From Diplolepis rosae (lineage: Eukaryota; Arthropoda; Insecta; Hymenoptera; Diplolepididae): 64,000 bases of DNA. The stretch covers positions 9,238,001 to 9,302,000 of the forward strand of contig JAPYXD010000704.1 in assembly GCA_030998225.1 (NCBI GenBank). Reading direction: 5' to 3'. The notes under the pieces were generated by a model, which saw only the letters and a program-made list of their open reading frames with translations, ran no database searches and was not told where the DNA came from. Made by a program: the position numbers and the translations under genes. Positions 48,701-57,158 of this stretch are shown in pieces. Numbering within the stretch: the stretch's first letter is position 1; the number at the start of each line of letters is the position of its first letter.

Positions 48701-51700
48701 AGATGCTCATGCTAGAAGAAGAAGAAGTTTGGAAAGTGATCAAGAATTAGAGGATGCTTTACAAAATTTGGAAAATGCTGAAGTCGCTGAAGTTGGTCAC
48801 ATCGATGGTGATTGGACGAATACTCCCTGTGCCAAGAGGTTGTTTTGCGATGCCATGATTCAGAAGGGTCCAGACTCTTTCATGTTCATGGAAAAGAAAA
48901 TGTCCGCGCTTTTGGGTTTGTAAGTATCTTTTTAAATATGATCTTTGATCAGCAGACATGCTTTTAATATTATACAATTTAAACACAAGAATGGAAATTT
49001 AAATTATTAGGTTCACCAACAACTCTTCCCAGTATCAAGAAAATAAAACAAGTGTTCGTTACTAATCAGTATTTGTAAATAATATTATTATTATAACACA
49101 AAGATAAAAAGATAGCATTGCTGATGAATGATATTCAACTGTTAATATCTAAACTAAATTTCCCTGCTGGAAGTAAAAAGATAGAAAGAGATAAAAACAG
49201 GTGTATAGAAAGAGATAGAACCTTTTCTATCTTTTTCAAGTAATCGATTTACATCCCCAAAACGCTATGTCTTTCTATCTCCAAAGTTATATTCACTATG
49301 CTAAGAAATATCTATCTCTTTCTATCTCTTAGTTTATCTCTTGTTCTGGAATATCTATCTCTTGCTATCTCCAGTCTATCCCTACTTCCGGTAATATCTG
49401 TATCGTCCTATCCCCTTGTCCATTCCTGCATCAGGTAATATTTATCTCTTTCTATAATTGTAAAAAAAATTTTGATCACATTGTATTCCCTTCTGGATAT
49501 TTCGTTTCAAACTTGTTAATTTTCAACCCCTAGCATATATTAAACAATTTTATAAATACATTACTTTGTACACAACTAATATTCTAAATTTGTCGCTAAC
49601 GCATATAACACTGAAAAATCAGCATGTACCGAGACTCGAACTCTAACCATGTACGGATCAATATATTGCCAAACGCTTAGTTTGCTGAGCTAAGGTAGAA
49701 CATGAGATAACTGAAAAATATCGATGTTGCTCATGAGATACACTTCACTATTCATGTCTATTCCCCAACTATCTTTATCCAACTTTTTCTATCACTTCGT
49801 CAATCCAAAATTCATCCAATCTTCGAATACCCTTTTCTCTATTTCGGTCTATACCTTGTATATTTGAGGTGTCATTTTCTATCTCTTTTCTATCCGATAA
49901 ATAAACGTAATTATTTAAAATTAATGATACAGTATGTACAAGACTAGAAGATCTAACTATTATACAAAGAGGGACAGGGATTGAATGAGATAGGCGTGGA
50001 CCCGGATTGACTAGGAGATGTACAAAGATAAAAAGTGATAGAGTCAAATAGGTGAGAGATATATTGAAATAAAGAGAAGAACATTAAAAGATATAGCCGT
50101 GAATTTGAATTGGCAAAGAGATAAAAAGGGATAGGGATTAATCCGGATTGACAAAGAGGTATAAATAAATAGAAGTGTATAGACAAGAGATAGCAACAAA
50201 TGTAGGTGCATATACAAAGAATAGACAGAGGTAAAGAAAACGGGATTGAAAGAGATAGGCGTGAATCTAGATTGACAAAGAGATATAAAGAAATAGAGTT
50301 GGATGGACAAGAGATAGCAACAAATATAGGTGGATATACAAAGAATAGACAGAGATGAAGAACGTGGGGTTGAAAGAGATAGGCGTTAATTTGGATTGAC
50401 AAAGAGGTAGAAAGAGATAGGGATCAATCCGGATTGACAAAGAGGTATAAAGAAATAGAGGTGTATAGACAAGAGATAGCAACAAATATAGGTGGATATA
50501 CAAAGAATAGACAGAGATAAAGAAAATGGGATTGAAAGAGATAGACGTGAATTTTGATTGACAAAGAGATATAAAGAAATAGAGTTGGATAGACAAGAGA
50601 TAGCAACAGATATATGTGGATATACAAAGAATAGACAGAGTTAAAGAAAATGGGCCTGAAAGAGATAGGCGTTAATTTGGATTGACAAAAAGGTAGAAAG
50701 AGATAGGGATCAATCCGGATTGACAAAGAGGTATAAACAAATGGAGGTTGATAGACAAGAAAAAGAAACAAATATAAGTGAATACACGAAAAATAGTCAG
50801 AATTAAAAAAAAACGGGATTTAAGAGATAGACGTGAATTTGAATTGACAAAGAGATAAAATGAAATAGAGATGGATAGACAAGAGGTAGAAACAAATATA
50901 GGTGGTTATACGAAAAATAGACAGAGGTAAAGAAAACGGGATCGAAAGAGATAGGCGTAAATTTGGATTGACAAAGAGATAGAAATAAATAAAAAGAGAT
51001 AGACGTAAATAGACAAGGGATAAAATAGAGACAGGTGAATATACGAGCGAAGAAATTTCCTTATTTCTTTCTATCAAAGAGATAGAAAGCGATCAAAAAT
51101 GATAGGATTTATATCTCTCTACTCACAGCAGGGTTGATAATAAAATAAAAATTCTCAGATCAGAAGTCGCTGATATAAAATAATGTAAATAGATTTTGTG
51201 GGAACCAGAAGAACGTTGATCAGCTTTAGTTTCATAGTGATCTGAAGTGGTATCAGGAATCGTGATAAAAAGTATAATCAAATACAGATTTTTAATAGTC
51301 TCGAAAGTAATTCGATGCATTTAAAGATTCAAAAGCTACGGTTAAGAGTATAATACATTTATGTGTGTAATAGTTGCATTGGGTATAGTCAAGTAACTTT
51401 CTTCCAGCTTTCGCTCGCACGATTCGACGTCCTACTGACTGACTCACCTTTTATAACTCTTAAAACAGTTTCACTCAATATACGTCGGGTTTGAAGAGCA
51501 AACAAAAAAACGGTAGAAGATAAAGAGAGAACTTGATATACTACTTACTAAATCTTTATTGAAGACTCTTTGCTCACATAATTATATGTGAGTTGCCTGA
51601 AATCGAAAACTTGTTTTTCCGCAAACAATGAACAAAGTTTCACTGAAAGTGTAATGATACAATTTTTTAAATCCATTAAATATAAACAAAAGATTATTGG

Positions 51701-52773
51701 ATACTATAAGTAAACAAAGTACTTTTTTATAAAAGAAAATTATAAATGAAAAATACTAAGAAAATAGTCGTTTGACTAAATTTTTTCCCGGCTGTCTGTC
51801 CAATATTTCCTTAAATTAAAGAAAGCGTTTCTTTGACTTTATTTTTTAAATTTAAAATGAAAATTCATTGGAATAAACATAGACCAGTTTTATTTTTTCA
51901 AGTCTTTCATTTCTGGACTTTTTAAATTTAAGTTAGATAGAAAAATCACCTTGAGATAATTTATTAATTCAGATATGAAAAAATGTATTTGATTCGCATC
52001 ATTTTTCAATCCATTACATTTTGCCCATTATTTATATGAATAAGAGTTATATATTTATAGCTCAATTCACTTTCAATTTGTAAGAAAGCAAAATTATTTT
52101 TGTTTAAGTAAACAACTATTTCTTTAAGTATCTAATAACGCATAAACTTTATTTAGTAGCTTCTTGACTATACCACAGAAACATTTGTTTAATTTTACTC
52201 CATTTTTTTTAAATAACTTAAAACTAATGAAAAGTTAATTGCATGAGTATTAAATCAGAAAAAATTCAAAGATGGTTTTCCAATTGATATTTACTAATAA
52301 TTTCAAAATGAATACATTACTTAATTTACTGCAGAAAACTTGCTGGCTCTTTTATTATATAAATGTTTGCAATTTATGTTTTTCATGTGAAACCTTTATC
52401 TTGATACATACTAAATCAACTGTTCATGAAATTAATTTAATAAACTATTTATCAATGCCATGAAAGCTAACGGTATACTCAATCAGAAATATTTAAAATT
52501 TTATGATAGACATTGATGTTAATTAGGTACATATAAATAATTTCTTATGCATGTATCAACTTTTATCAAGTAATTATCCTCAGCGAGCTTTCCCTGACGC
52601 TTTCTATTTTCTCCATCCAGAAACTTAATAGTGTTACTTATTTTTTCAGAATACAGCCTGGAGCAGCCGCCCAAGTGTCTGGTCACTTCGAAGAGGTCAT
52701 GGAGGCCGTGAGGAGGCACGATTGTTCAAGATTCCTGTGCCCACAGGCCAGGCCAGGAAATGTCTTCTTCTGA
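33774..52773 (+). CDS. Gene B: secreted or membrane protein with C-terminal four-cysteine module (4 exons, 928 aa)
   Basis: Joined by frame: 33774-33791, 41806-42866, 47336-48919, 52650-52773. Residues 1-22 form a signal peptide (MTTKFK then [15 protein letters not shown]) that only appears when exons 1 and 2 are joined, which supports the tiny first exon. Then come a long polar region with WRPISETG / WKPVSSDG repeats, a Gly/Ala-rich hydrophobic segment ([20 protein letters not shown], about residues 575-595), and polybasic sites HRRKRS (about 694), RSKRF (about 716) and ARRRRS (about 820). It ends with C858-x5-C864-x48-C913-x4-C918 and a 10-residue tail. The sites resemble proprotein-convertase sites, so a small C-terminal peptide might be released. 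It is paralogous to gene A. Family not recognised; no function claimed. Confidence 0.8.
34633..34905. mobile_element. CACTGA-rich fold-back MITE, copy 2
   Basis: The ends CTCTCGAAATCTAAATGAG and, inverted, CTCTCTAAATCTGAATC match each other and the element at 8311. The interior is packed with TTCACTG / CAGTGAAAA words. Located in intron 1 of gene B. Confidence 0.65.
35557..36106. mobile_element. TTAA MITE family GGTAGTT, copy 3 (right end lost)
   Basis: TTAA at 35553-35556 precedes GGTATTTCATTC and the block TTAGACCTCAGGCAAAAATA. Both arms are present, but similarity ends at about 36106 inside the right arm (AAATTTTTTCATGGG), so the right terminus is missing. Intron 1 of gene B. Confidence 0.65.
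36107..38597 (+). other. Intron 1 of gene B, no further feature supported
   Basis: AT-rich intronic DNA. A stretch at about 37900-38160 with recurring TCGGAATCATTC-like and GATTCATTC-like words may be an old repeat. No exon that would join the gene in frame was found. Confidence 0.4.
38598..39071. mobile_element. TTAA MITE family GGTAGTT, copy 4
   Basis: TTAA at 38594-38597 and 39072-39075. The left end is ACGTAGTTC, the right end inverse GGTAGTTC, followed by TTAGACCTCAGGCAAAAATA and its decayed partner AAGGCCTAATTTTTCG. The internal region is shorter than in copy 1 (474 versus 667 bp). Intron 1 of gene B. Confidence 0.7.
39076..40043 (+). other. Intron 1 of gene B, unannotated stretch
   Basis: AT-rich. 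It contains a small perfect palindrome at about 39768-39791 (CTTCCATTACATGTAATGGAAG centre) but no other recognisable element. Confidence 0.4.
40044..41039. mobile_element. Fold-back element rich in GAACnTTC words (about 1 kb)
   Basis: The left end CCCATAGCACAATACTTTCC pairs with the right end, whose inverse reads CCCAGAGCACAATACCTTCT. Each arm of about 280 bp is a dense array of GAACGTTC, GAACATTC and GGAACGTTCC words, so each arm can also fold on itself. Both strands look open because of the repeats (FREHF / [12 protein letters not shown] runs); they are not genes. The interior, 40330-40790, is unique AT-rich DNA. Confidence 0.7.
41091..41608. repeat. Near-perfect 518-bp palindrome with a 128-bp perfect stem
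   Basis: The arms 41210-41337 and 41354-41481 are exact inverse complements over 128 bp around a 16-base loop (41338-41353). Similarity continues outward to about 41091 and 41608 at roughly 90% (ends CTAGCAG and CTGGGGCTAGC; shared GTTGAGAGAACGGTC). It lies in intron 1 of gene B, about 200 bases before exon 2, so the pre-mRNA would carry a very stable hairpin. Probably a recent fold-back transposon. No target duplication is evident. Confidence 0.9.
41725..41769. mobile_element. CACTGA-rich MITE, terminal fragment
   Basis: TTTCACTGATGAAATCATAC followed by GATTCAAATTTAGAGAATG resembles the right end of the elements at 8311 and 34633. It sits 36 bases before the exon 2 acceptor of gene B, so it forms part of the branch-point region. 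Confidence 0.5.
41806..42866 (+). CDS. Gene B exon 2
   Basis: The acceptor TTTTTCAG ends at 41805. The frame starts GTA CTG TAC (VLYSIIFL...), completing the signal peptide from exon 1. It ends at AATCGCAG|GTATTT (42866), phase 2. The body is polar, with [10 protein letters not shown] and [10 protein letters not shown] motifs at about residues 164-197. No cysteine-rich or enzymatic domain is seen. Confidence 0.85.
42867..43058 (+). other. Start of intron 2 of gene B
   Basis: Ordinary AT-rich intron sequence following the donor GTATTT, up to the CCCTGCTG element. Confidence 0.4.
43059..44095. mobile_element. CCCTGCTG-ended element built from GATAGA repeats, copy A (1037 bp)
   Basis: The ends CCCTGCTGGAAGTAAAAAGA and, inverted, CCCTGCTGACAGTAAAAAGA match in 18 of 20, with CA on both outer sides. 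The left half is pyrimidine-rich (TCTATCTCTTTTTC variants) and the right half purine-rich (GATAGAAAAAGATAG variants), so the halves are broadly inverse. It lies in intron 2 of gene B. A longer relative is in intron 3 at 49162. No coding sequence. Confidence 0.75.
44261..45580. repeat. 1.3-kb fold-back with GGGTCATTCCAT ends
   Basis: The ends GGGTCATTCCAT and ATGAAATGACCC open arms of about 480 bp that agree at well over 90%, including a GC-rich block GCGCGTTGCAACGAGCGAGC near 44715 and its inverse near 45155. A central unpaired spacer of about 350 bp (about 44765-45125) separates them. Intron 2 of gene B. Flanking AT may be the target duplication. Open frames within are inverse images of each other. 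Confidence 0.8.
45711..46094. mobile_element. MITE with ATGCATGCACAGAAATGG ends (384 bp)
   Basis: The left end ATGCATGCACAGAAATGG and then CACTTTTTTTGCCTGAAACG is matched by the inverted right end with about one mismatch in 38. An internal hairpin (GCGGGAGTAATTGATAATTC and inverse, 45969-46015) is also present. Intron 2 of gene B. Confidence 0.7.
46095..47335 (+). other. Rest of intron 2 of gene B
   Basis: AT-rich. Short runs of TTTAAATGCTC at about 46677-46712 recall 44150-44165 left of the fold-back, hinting that another older element once spanned the region. No exon seen. Confidence 0.4.
47336..48919 (+). CDS. Gene B exon 3
   Basis: The acceptor TATTTCAG ends at 47335. One base completes the split Arg and the frame reads [20 protein letters not shown]. 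It encodes the Gly/Ala hydrophobic segment (about 47978-48060), the three polybasic sites (about 48336, 48402, 48714) and CAKRLFC (48828). It ends two bases into the codon 24 residues after the second cysteine, at GGGTTT|GTAAGT. The open frame would stop three bases later, supporting the donor. Confidence 0.9.
48920..49161 (+). other. Start of intron 3 of gene B
   Basis: AT-rich intron sequence after the consensus donor GTAAGT. No other feature. Confidence 0.4.
49624..49703 (-). other. tRNA-like sequence (pseudo-tRNA or SINE head)
   Basis: On the minus strand the order is a possible acceptor strand, TTAGCTCAGCAAACTAAGCG (D-arm and A-box-like), an unclear anticodon arm, GGTTAGAGTTCGAGTC (T-arm and B-box-like) and GGTACA pairing back to the start. 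The D loop lacks the usual GG and the anticodon cannot be assigned with confidence. A decayed tRNA or tRNA-derived SINE head is more likely than a working tRNA. Confidence 0.3.
50125..50900. repeat. Higher-order tandem array (123 + 162 bp, about 286-bp unit)
   Basis: The marker GACAAGAGATAGCAACAAAT or a near copy occurs at about 50182, 50305, 50467, 50592, 50754 and 50876. The spacings alternate 123, 162, 125, 162, 122. Two alternating monomers thus form a repeat unit of about 286 bp. Minus-strand open frames over this interval (for example ISLCQS... runs) are by-products of the repeat. Confidence 0.8.
51134..52649 (+). other. Rest of intron 3 of gene B
   Basis: AT-rich intron with no recognisable element. 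A 63-codon frame near 52272 has no motif and is probably chance. Confidence 0.4.
52650..52773 (+). CDS. Gene B exon 4: second half of the four-cysteine module and stop
   Basis: The acceptor TATTTTTTCAG ends at 52649. The exon completes a Leu codon and reads [20 protein letters not shown], then [10 protein letters not shown], a short tail [10 protein letters not shown], and TGA at 52771-52773. The C-x4-C pair and AV+++C context match exon 4 of gene A. Confidence 0.9.
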
Positions 52774-52898
52774 TTTTTCGGGCTTCCTGCAATGACATCT
52801 TCGCCATCTTAGTCCTCATTTTCCACAGTATCGAATTTTAAGTCAACAATATATACACCGATGCAAGTGTGATCTTACAATGAAATACAATAATTTAC

Positions 52899-52904
52899 AA
52901 TAAA
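52899..52904 (+). promoter_or_regulatory. Poly(A) signal of gene B
   Basis: AATAAA 126 bases after the stop is the first hexamer downstream and lies at a plausible distance. Sequence beyond it becomes T/A-rich without conserved features. Confidence 0.5.
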
Positions 52905-55283
52905 TAGAGATTGTAATTTTTTATATTAATTTGTAATTACTTGTTAAATTTTGTAAAACTGTTCGAACTTTAGCAAAAATCAAAGAAAACTATTATAAGT
53001 TATATAGAAAATTATAAAAAACTTAGTTTTTTGCAAAAATTCATAAAGTTTTATAAAATTTAACTACTTATACAAATTTTTACAAAAAATTATAGATACG
53101 GCTTTATTGCAATTTATTATATTATATTGCAAAAACATATTTCCACTAGGGAAGTTAAAAAAGAGCTCGAAATCTGTGATTATTGTGTAATTAATTGATT
53201 AGAAATGCACATAAATAATCCAAATTAAGAATGATTTAATTTACAGAAACTTTATTCATAAAAGATCAAATCTTTCCAAGTATTGTATTTTTTACAATAG
53301 AATCAATAATCACAAAATTCGATTTCTTTTACTCACGAAATACCTGAATAGATGTGAAAGTATACCTGGCTTTGTCTTATTACGCCAAAACTGTAAATAT
53401 CAAAACGATTTATGTAATCTACTAATGTATAAGTATATTTAATATTCGCGCACTTGAAAGCAATAATTAAGAAAGAAGAAAGAGAGAAAACGGTTCATGA
53501 GAAAAATCTAATCGCTTAATTAATTACAATTTTCAATTTACCAAAAAGCAATTATAGCTATACAATAATTCGAATCAATTTTTTAGTCAGTTACCGCTAT
53601 ATTGATACACGTTACCTTCCACTATTGTGGTGCTACTTATTTTTTGGTAGTTTCACTGAGAAAATTTGTATAGGAATATATGTTGTCCTTTATAATAGTA
53701 ATTCAAAAAATATTAGGAATTTAGAGAAAATTGAAGTGTAATGATAATTATTCTCAGAGAACTGGAAATCTTTCGCAGTCAAAACACTACGATTTCAAAA
53801 AATTGCACAAAACCTGAGTATTGGTTATGATAAAGTTTACTATAATAAATTATTATATATTTTTTCTAGAGTTTAGTATTTTGATGCAAAAAATTCTGAT
53901 GATAACACGTTTTTCCCTGAATTAAAACGTAGTTAAGTCAAAATTCTAAACTTGGGTCTCTCTATGTACACACTCAGAAAAATATCTCGTTAATCAAAAC
54001 AAAATTTAGTTGGATCAATCAAAGAATTAGCTTATTATAGGGTTGACGAAATGTTTGGTCGATTCAACCAAGTAATTTGTTATATACAATCAAAGATAGG
54101 TTACGTGTATACGACTTGGTTAATTCAAAAAAATATTTCAGTTGATTCAACTAAATGTTGATTGACTTAACCAAACTTTGTTTAACTCGACCAAAAATCT
54201 TGGTAAATTTATCAAAATGGTTTTGTTAGATCAAGAAATTTTTTTTGGTCACATCATTTACATTGATGATAAGTTTAATATTTTTTTAAGTTTTAGATAG
54301 TATCTAAAACAATAAATATTCCTGAATGTTCCCTGGCTTATTTCAAGAGTAAATTTCTTAAAAATGGTTACTACAAATTACTTTTTTATTATTTCCTTTG
54401 CATATTTGAAAAAGTTAAATTTAGAACAAAAGAGTTTTCAAATTGTAAATATGTCTTAACTAAGAAAAGATTTGATAAAATATATATAATTAGAAATCAT
54501 CAATTAACAAAATTACTTTATCTGAGGCTCATTATACGCAATATTTAATAGACTTTTCGCAATGTAGAATATATATAAAGTTCAACATTCATTAAAGAAA
54601 TGCCAAAAAAAAGTAGTCTTATAATAAATTCTTGATATAGTGTATCGGTCATTGGAGTAAATTGAAATAAGTGTCTGGAGCCTAAAATCTCTTTCTTCGA
54701 AGAATAGTTGGTCACGGAAGCTTGATTCCTTCAACGTACTGATTATACTGATTATGACGTAAATTTACTTGCGGAAGAGGAATAGCTGTTTAATGCCTGT
54801 ACCACAAAAATGCTATTTATTTTTTTCGTATGAATGCATGTGAACACAAACGGAAGCTAATGAAAATCAACTTTAAACATCTAGTGTTAAAAATTATTCA
54901 TAAGTTAAAATAATTAATAAAAATTTATTTTTTTTAAGTAATGGATAAGTTTTTAGATTTTAAGGTAACTTGTAAAGAATGTTGATTATTATTCAAGAAA
55001 GTATTAAAGACTGAAGATATTGTCCTGTTTTGAGGCTCAAATTTTGAAAGAATGAGTTGAACTCTGATTGTGCAAGGTAAGGGACTTTTAAAGACGGTGC
55101 ACTATGAACAAACTTGCATTACGAGATGTTTAATGGAAATTATTAATTGGCAACTTGTTTATTTAATGAGTAAAAGCGGTGTAAGACACGTGTAATAAAT
55201 AAGGGAAATACGTGTAAAAGAGGTGTTCGTGTAGTGTATTTAGTGGACTAATGATTTGGCGAGAACCTACCAATCACCACATA
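52905..55283. other. Intergenic; decayed repeat at about 53970-54260
   Basis: No gene. At about 53970-54260 many GATTCAACCAA / TTGGTTAAT words recur in both orientations after a CACTCAGAAAAATATCTCG start, suggesting a degenerate MITE whose right end is lost. The rest is AT-rich and featureless. Confidence 0.35.
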
Positions 55284-55338
55284 CCATCTGATCAAATTTG
55301 ACCCGGACTGGTTAAAAGAAACAGCATTTTTATGTATT

Positions 55339-55600
55339 TTAATACAAATCTTTATTATTGCCTTCAAAATAGGCTCCTTTTGAGTCAATACAAGCATGCC
55401 AACGGATAATCCAATTTTCTATCCACTTCTTATAGGCCTCGGCCGGTATGGCCTTTAGTTCCTTCAGCGAATTTCTTTTTATGGCCTCAATCGACTCATG
55501 GTGCGTTCCCCGGAGCGGATATTTGAGTTTTGGAAACAGGAAAAAGTCACAGGGAGCCAAATCTAGCGAATACAGTGGCTGAGCAATGACTTTTGTTTCG
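55339..55600 (-). pseudogene. mariner transposase, C-terminal part
   Basis: On minus the sequence resumes after the deletion with a frame reading VIAQPLYSLDLAPCDFFLF, which includes the third catalytic Asp (APCD). It continues as LKELKAIPAEAYKKWIENWI to a stop after NNKDLY. The first and second catalytic Asp are missing. Confidence 0.85.
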
Positions 55601-55620
55601 TGTTTATTAAAAAATCACAA

Positions 55621-56010
55621 TCAGGCTGGAATGTGACGGCGCGTTACGAGTCTGGCGGCGACGCGCTTCATACCCAAAACATGAACCACAATGTGTTGAG
55701 TCGATCCATAAGAGATGTTGAGAGCCTCTGCTACCTCTCTAATGTCAACACGACGATTTTCGAGCACAATTTTCTTTACTTTTTTGATGTTATCGTCGTT
55801 AACAGAGGTGGATGGACGACTCGCATGAGGCAAGTTTTCTACGACCTCACGACACTCACTGAATACTTTATGCCACTCAAATACTTGCGTTCTCGATAGA
55901 GTAGACTCCCCAAAACACTTCTGCAACATTTTCAATGATTCCGTAGCCGTAATTCCATTGGGAACACAAAATTTCAAGCAAACTCGTTATTCAGTTTTTT
56001 TCCCATAGTA
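55621..56010 (-). pseudogene. mariner transposase, N-terminal part
   Basis: The likely original start is the ATG at 56008-56006. A stop precedes LKFCVPNGITATESLKMLQK. Then STLSRTQVFEWHKVFSECRE, RPSTSVNDDNIKKVKKIVLE and ALNISYGSTQHIVVHVLGMK form the two helix-turn-helix units of a mariner transposase. The frame runs into unrelated residues at the deletion junction near 55640. Confidence 0.85.
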
Positions 56011-56269
56011 AAAATCGCCAGACAAACTTTTCGCATCGTAAACCAATGGCTACCAAACATACACTGATGGACGTCTTCCGCTCAAACTTCACACGCCTGT
56101 CAAAGAAGGTGTTACCAACCTAGAAAAAAAACTTTTTACCGTTTCGGTTTACGCGCTCGTATCAACTGGACCAGTCCAGGTCAAATTTGATCAGATGGTA
56201 TGCTACTTTTGTTTATGTATAACTTATCTCTTTACAATAGTAAAAATACGCACCTCATGAAATATCAGG

Positions 56270-56640
56270 ACGCAGAGTCTGTCACGAAATTTATTCCCGT
56301 AGCCTCAGGTGATTTTTTCTCAGTTCCTTCAGTAATGACAGATGAACGTGAAGAAGAGCTCATGATTGAAATAGCAATCAACGATAAGAACTTTGTTAAT
56401 AGGCATATGACTATATGAAACACCTCCAAGTTTGTTTGATGAGGCTGCTTTGAACAAACTAATCACAGATTTAGAGTTACCAAAAGAAAAGGTTGAAATC
56501 TTAGGCTCTCGATTACGTGAAGGAAATATACTTTAATCAGGAATATTGGTATAGATCTCGTGAACAAGAATTTTTTGAATTTTTGACACGCAAAGCTTCG
56601 TGATCTTTTGCTATAACATACCCGGTATATAATAAAATTT
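56270..56640 (+). pseudogene. Broken open-frame remnant, unknown (possibly transposon-associated)
   Basis: A frame with VTKFIPVASGDFFSVPSVMT is followed, after stops and frame changes, by pieces reading PPSLFDEAALNKLITDLELP, KEKVEILGSRLREGNIL and YRSREQEFFEFLTRK. These match, from memory, a conserved insect protein found in many dispersed copies (LFDxxALNxLxxDLxLxKxxAExLxSRLKE). I cannot name it. At least three disruptions exclude a working gene. Confidence 0.45.
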
Positions 56641-56984
56641 TGGAATAGCAAAATTGAAGATCTCACTGAATCAGTGTAGAATTTGCTTCTCACTGGTTTG
56701 TAGTTTGTGGTACACGAGGATTTTTGAGGTCGCTGATCTCAAGTTCGGTATCAAAATGGCAAAATTCAAAATGGCGGACCTAATATAGCGGCCAAAATGG
56801 ATAAATGTTCCATATTTGCTTTAAACTTGATGAATAGGAGTTTTTAGAGTAGCCGTTTTGCTGATTCCAAGTTTCTATATAAAATATTATGGCGGCTATA
56901 ATATAGCAAAATTGTACTAAATTTCCATGACACTTGGTATGATTTTGTTCTCATTGCACTGCCCGCTAAACGTGAAGTACGAGG
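56641..56984. other. Repeat related to the 122-bp tandem at 62536
   Basis: Phrases such as CGAGGATTTTTGAGGTCGCT and AAAATGGCGGACCTAATATAG (about 56715-56900) are inverse-like versions of words in the tandem repeat at 62536-62800 (AGCGACCCCGAAAACCCTC, CCGCCATATTGAATCCGC). Probably a diverged member of the same repeat. Confidence 0.35.
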
Positions 56985-57158
56985 GATGTTCAATAAGTCC
57001 GTGACTTCTCGAAAGATAGTGCTGTTATCGTAAATATGTTACTACTCTAAGAGAATACCATCTAATATCAGTGCGTATATAAAGTTTCAAGTCAGTACGT
57101 TGGTTAGAAAATTTTCTACAGCCAGTTGAATTTAGTTTTTCATTGTTAAAACAAAACC

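Larger units (their letters stand above)
49162..51133. mobile_element. CCCTGCTG-ended GATAGA-repeat element, copy B (1972 bp)
   Basis: The left end CCCTGCTGGAAGTAAAAAGA is identical to copy A over 20 bases. The right end is CAGCAGGG. TT lies outside on both sides. The left third is pyrimidine-rich and the right 1.2 kb purine-rich. It differs from copy A by a higher-order tandem expansion (50125-50900) and a tRNA-like segment (49624-49703). Intron 3 of gene B. Confidence 0.75.
55284..56198 (-). mobile_element. Internally deleted mariner (915 bp)
   Basis: TA at 55282-55283 and 56199-56200 flank near-perfect ends CCATCTGATCAAATTTGACC (one mismatch with the inverse over about 28 bp). The transposase is on the minus strand and lacks its middle. 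Intact relatives are about 1.3 kb, so about 400 bp are gone. Both ends look sound enough that a related transposase might still recognise them. Confidence 0.9.

Noticed and set aside
49953..51077. Long minus-strand open frames with repeated [14 protein letters not shown] runs (up to 149 codons)
   Set aside because: They follow a tandem satellite array exactly, have no start context or motif, and lie antisense within intron 3 of gene B.
54000..54260. A complete MITE with CACTCAGAAAA left end
   Set aside because: No matching right end was found, so only a decayed repeat is listed.
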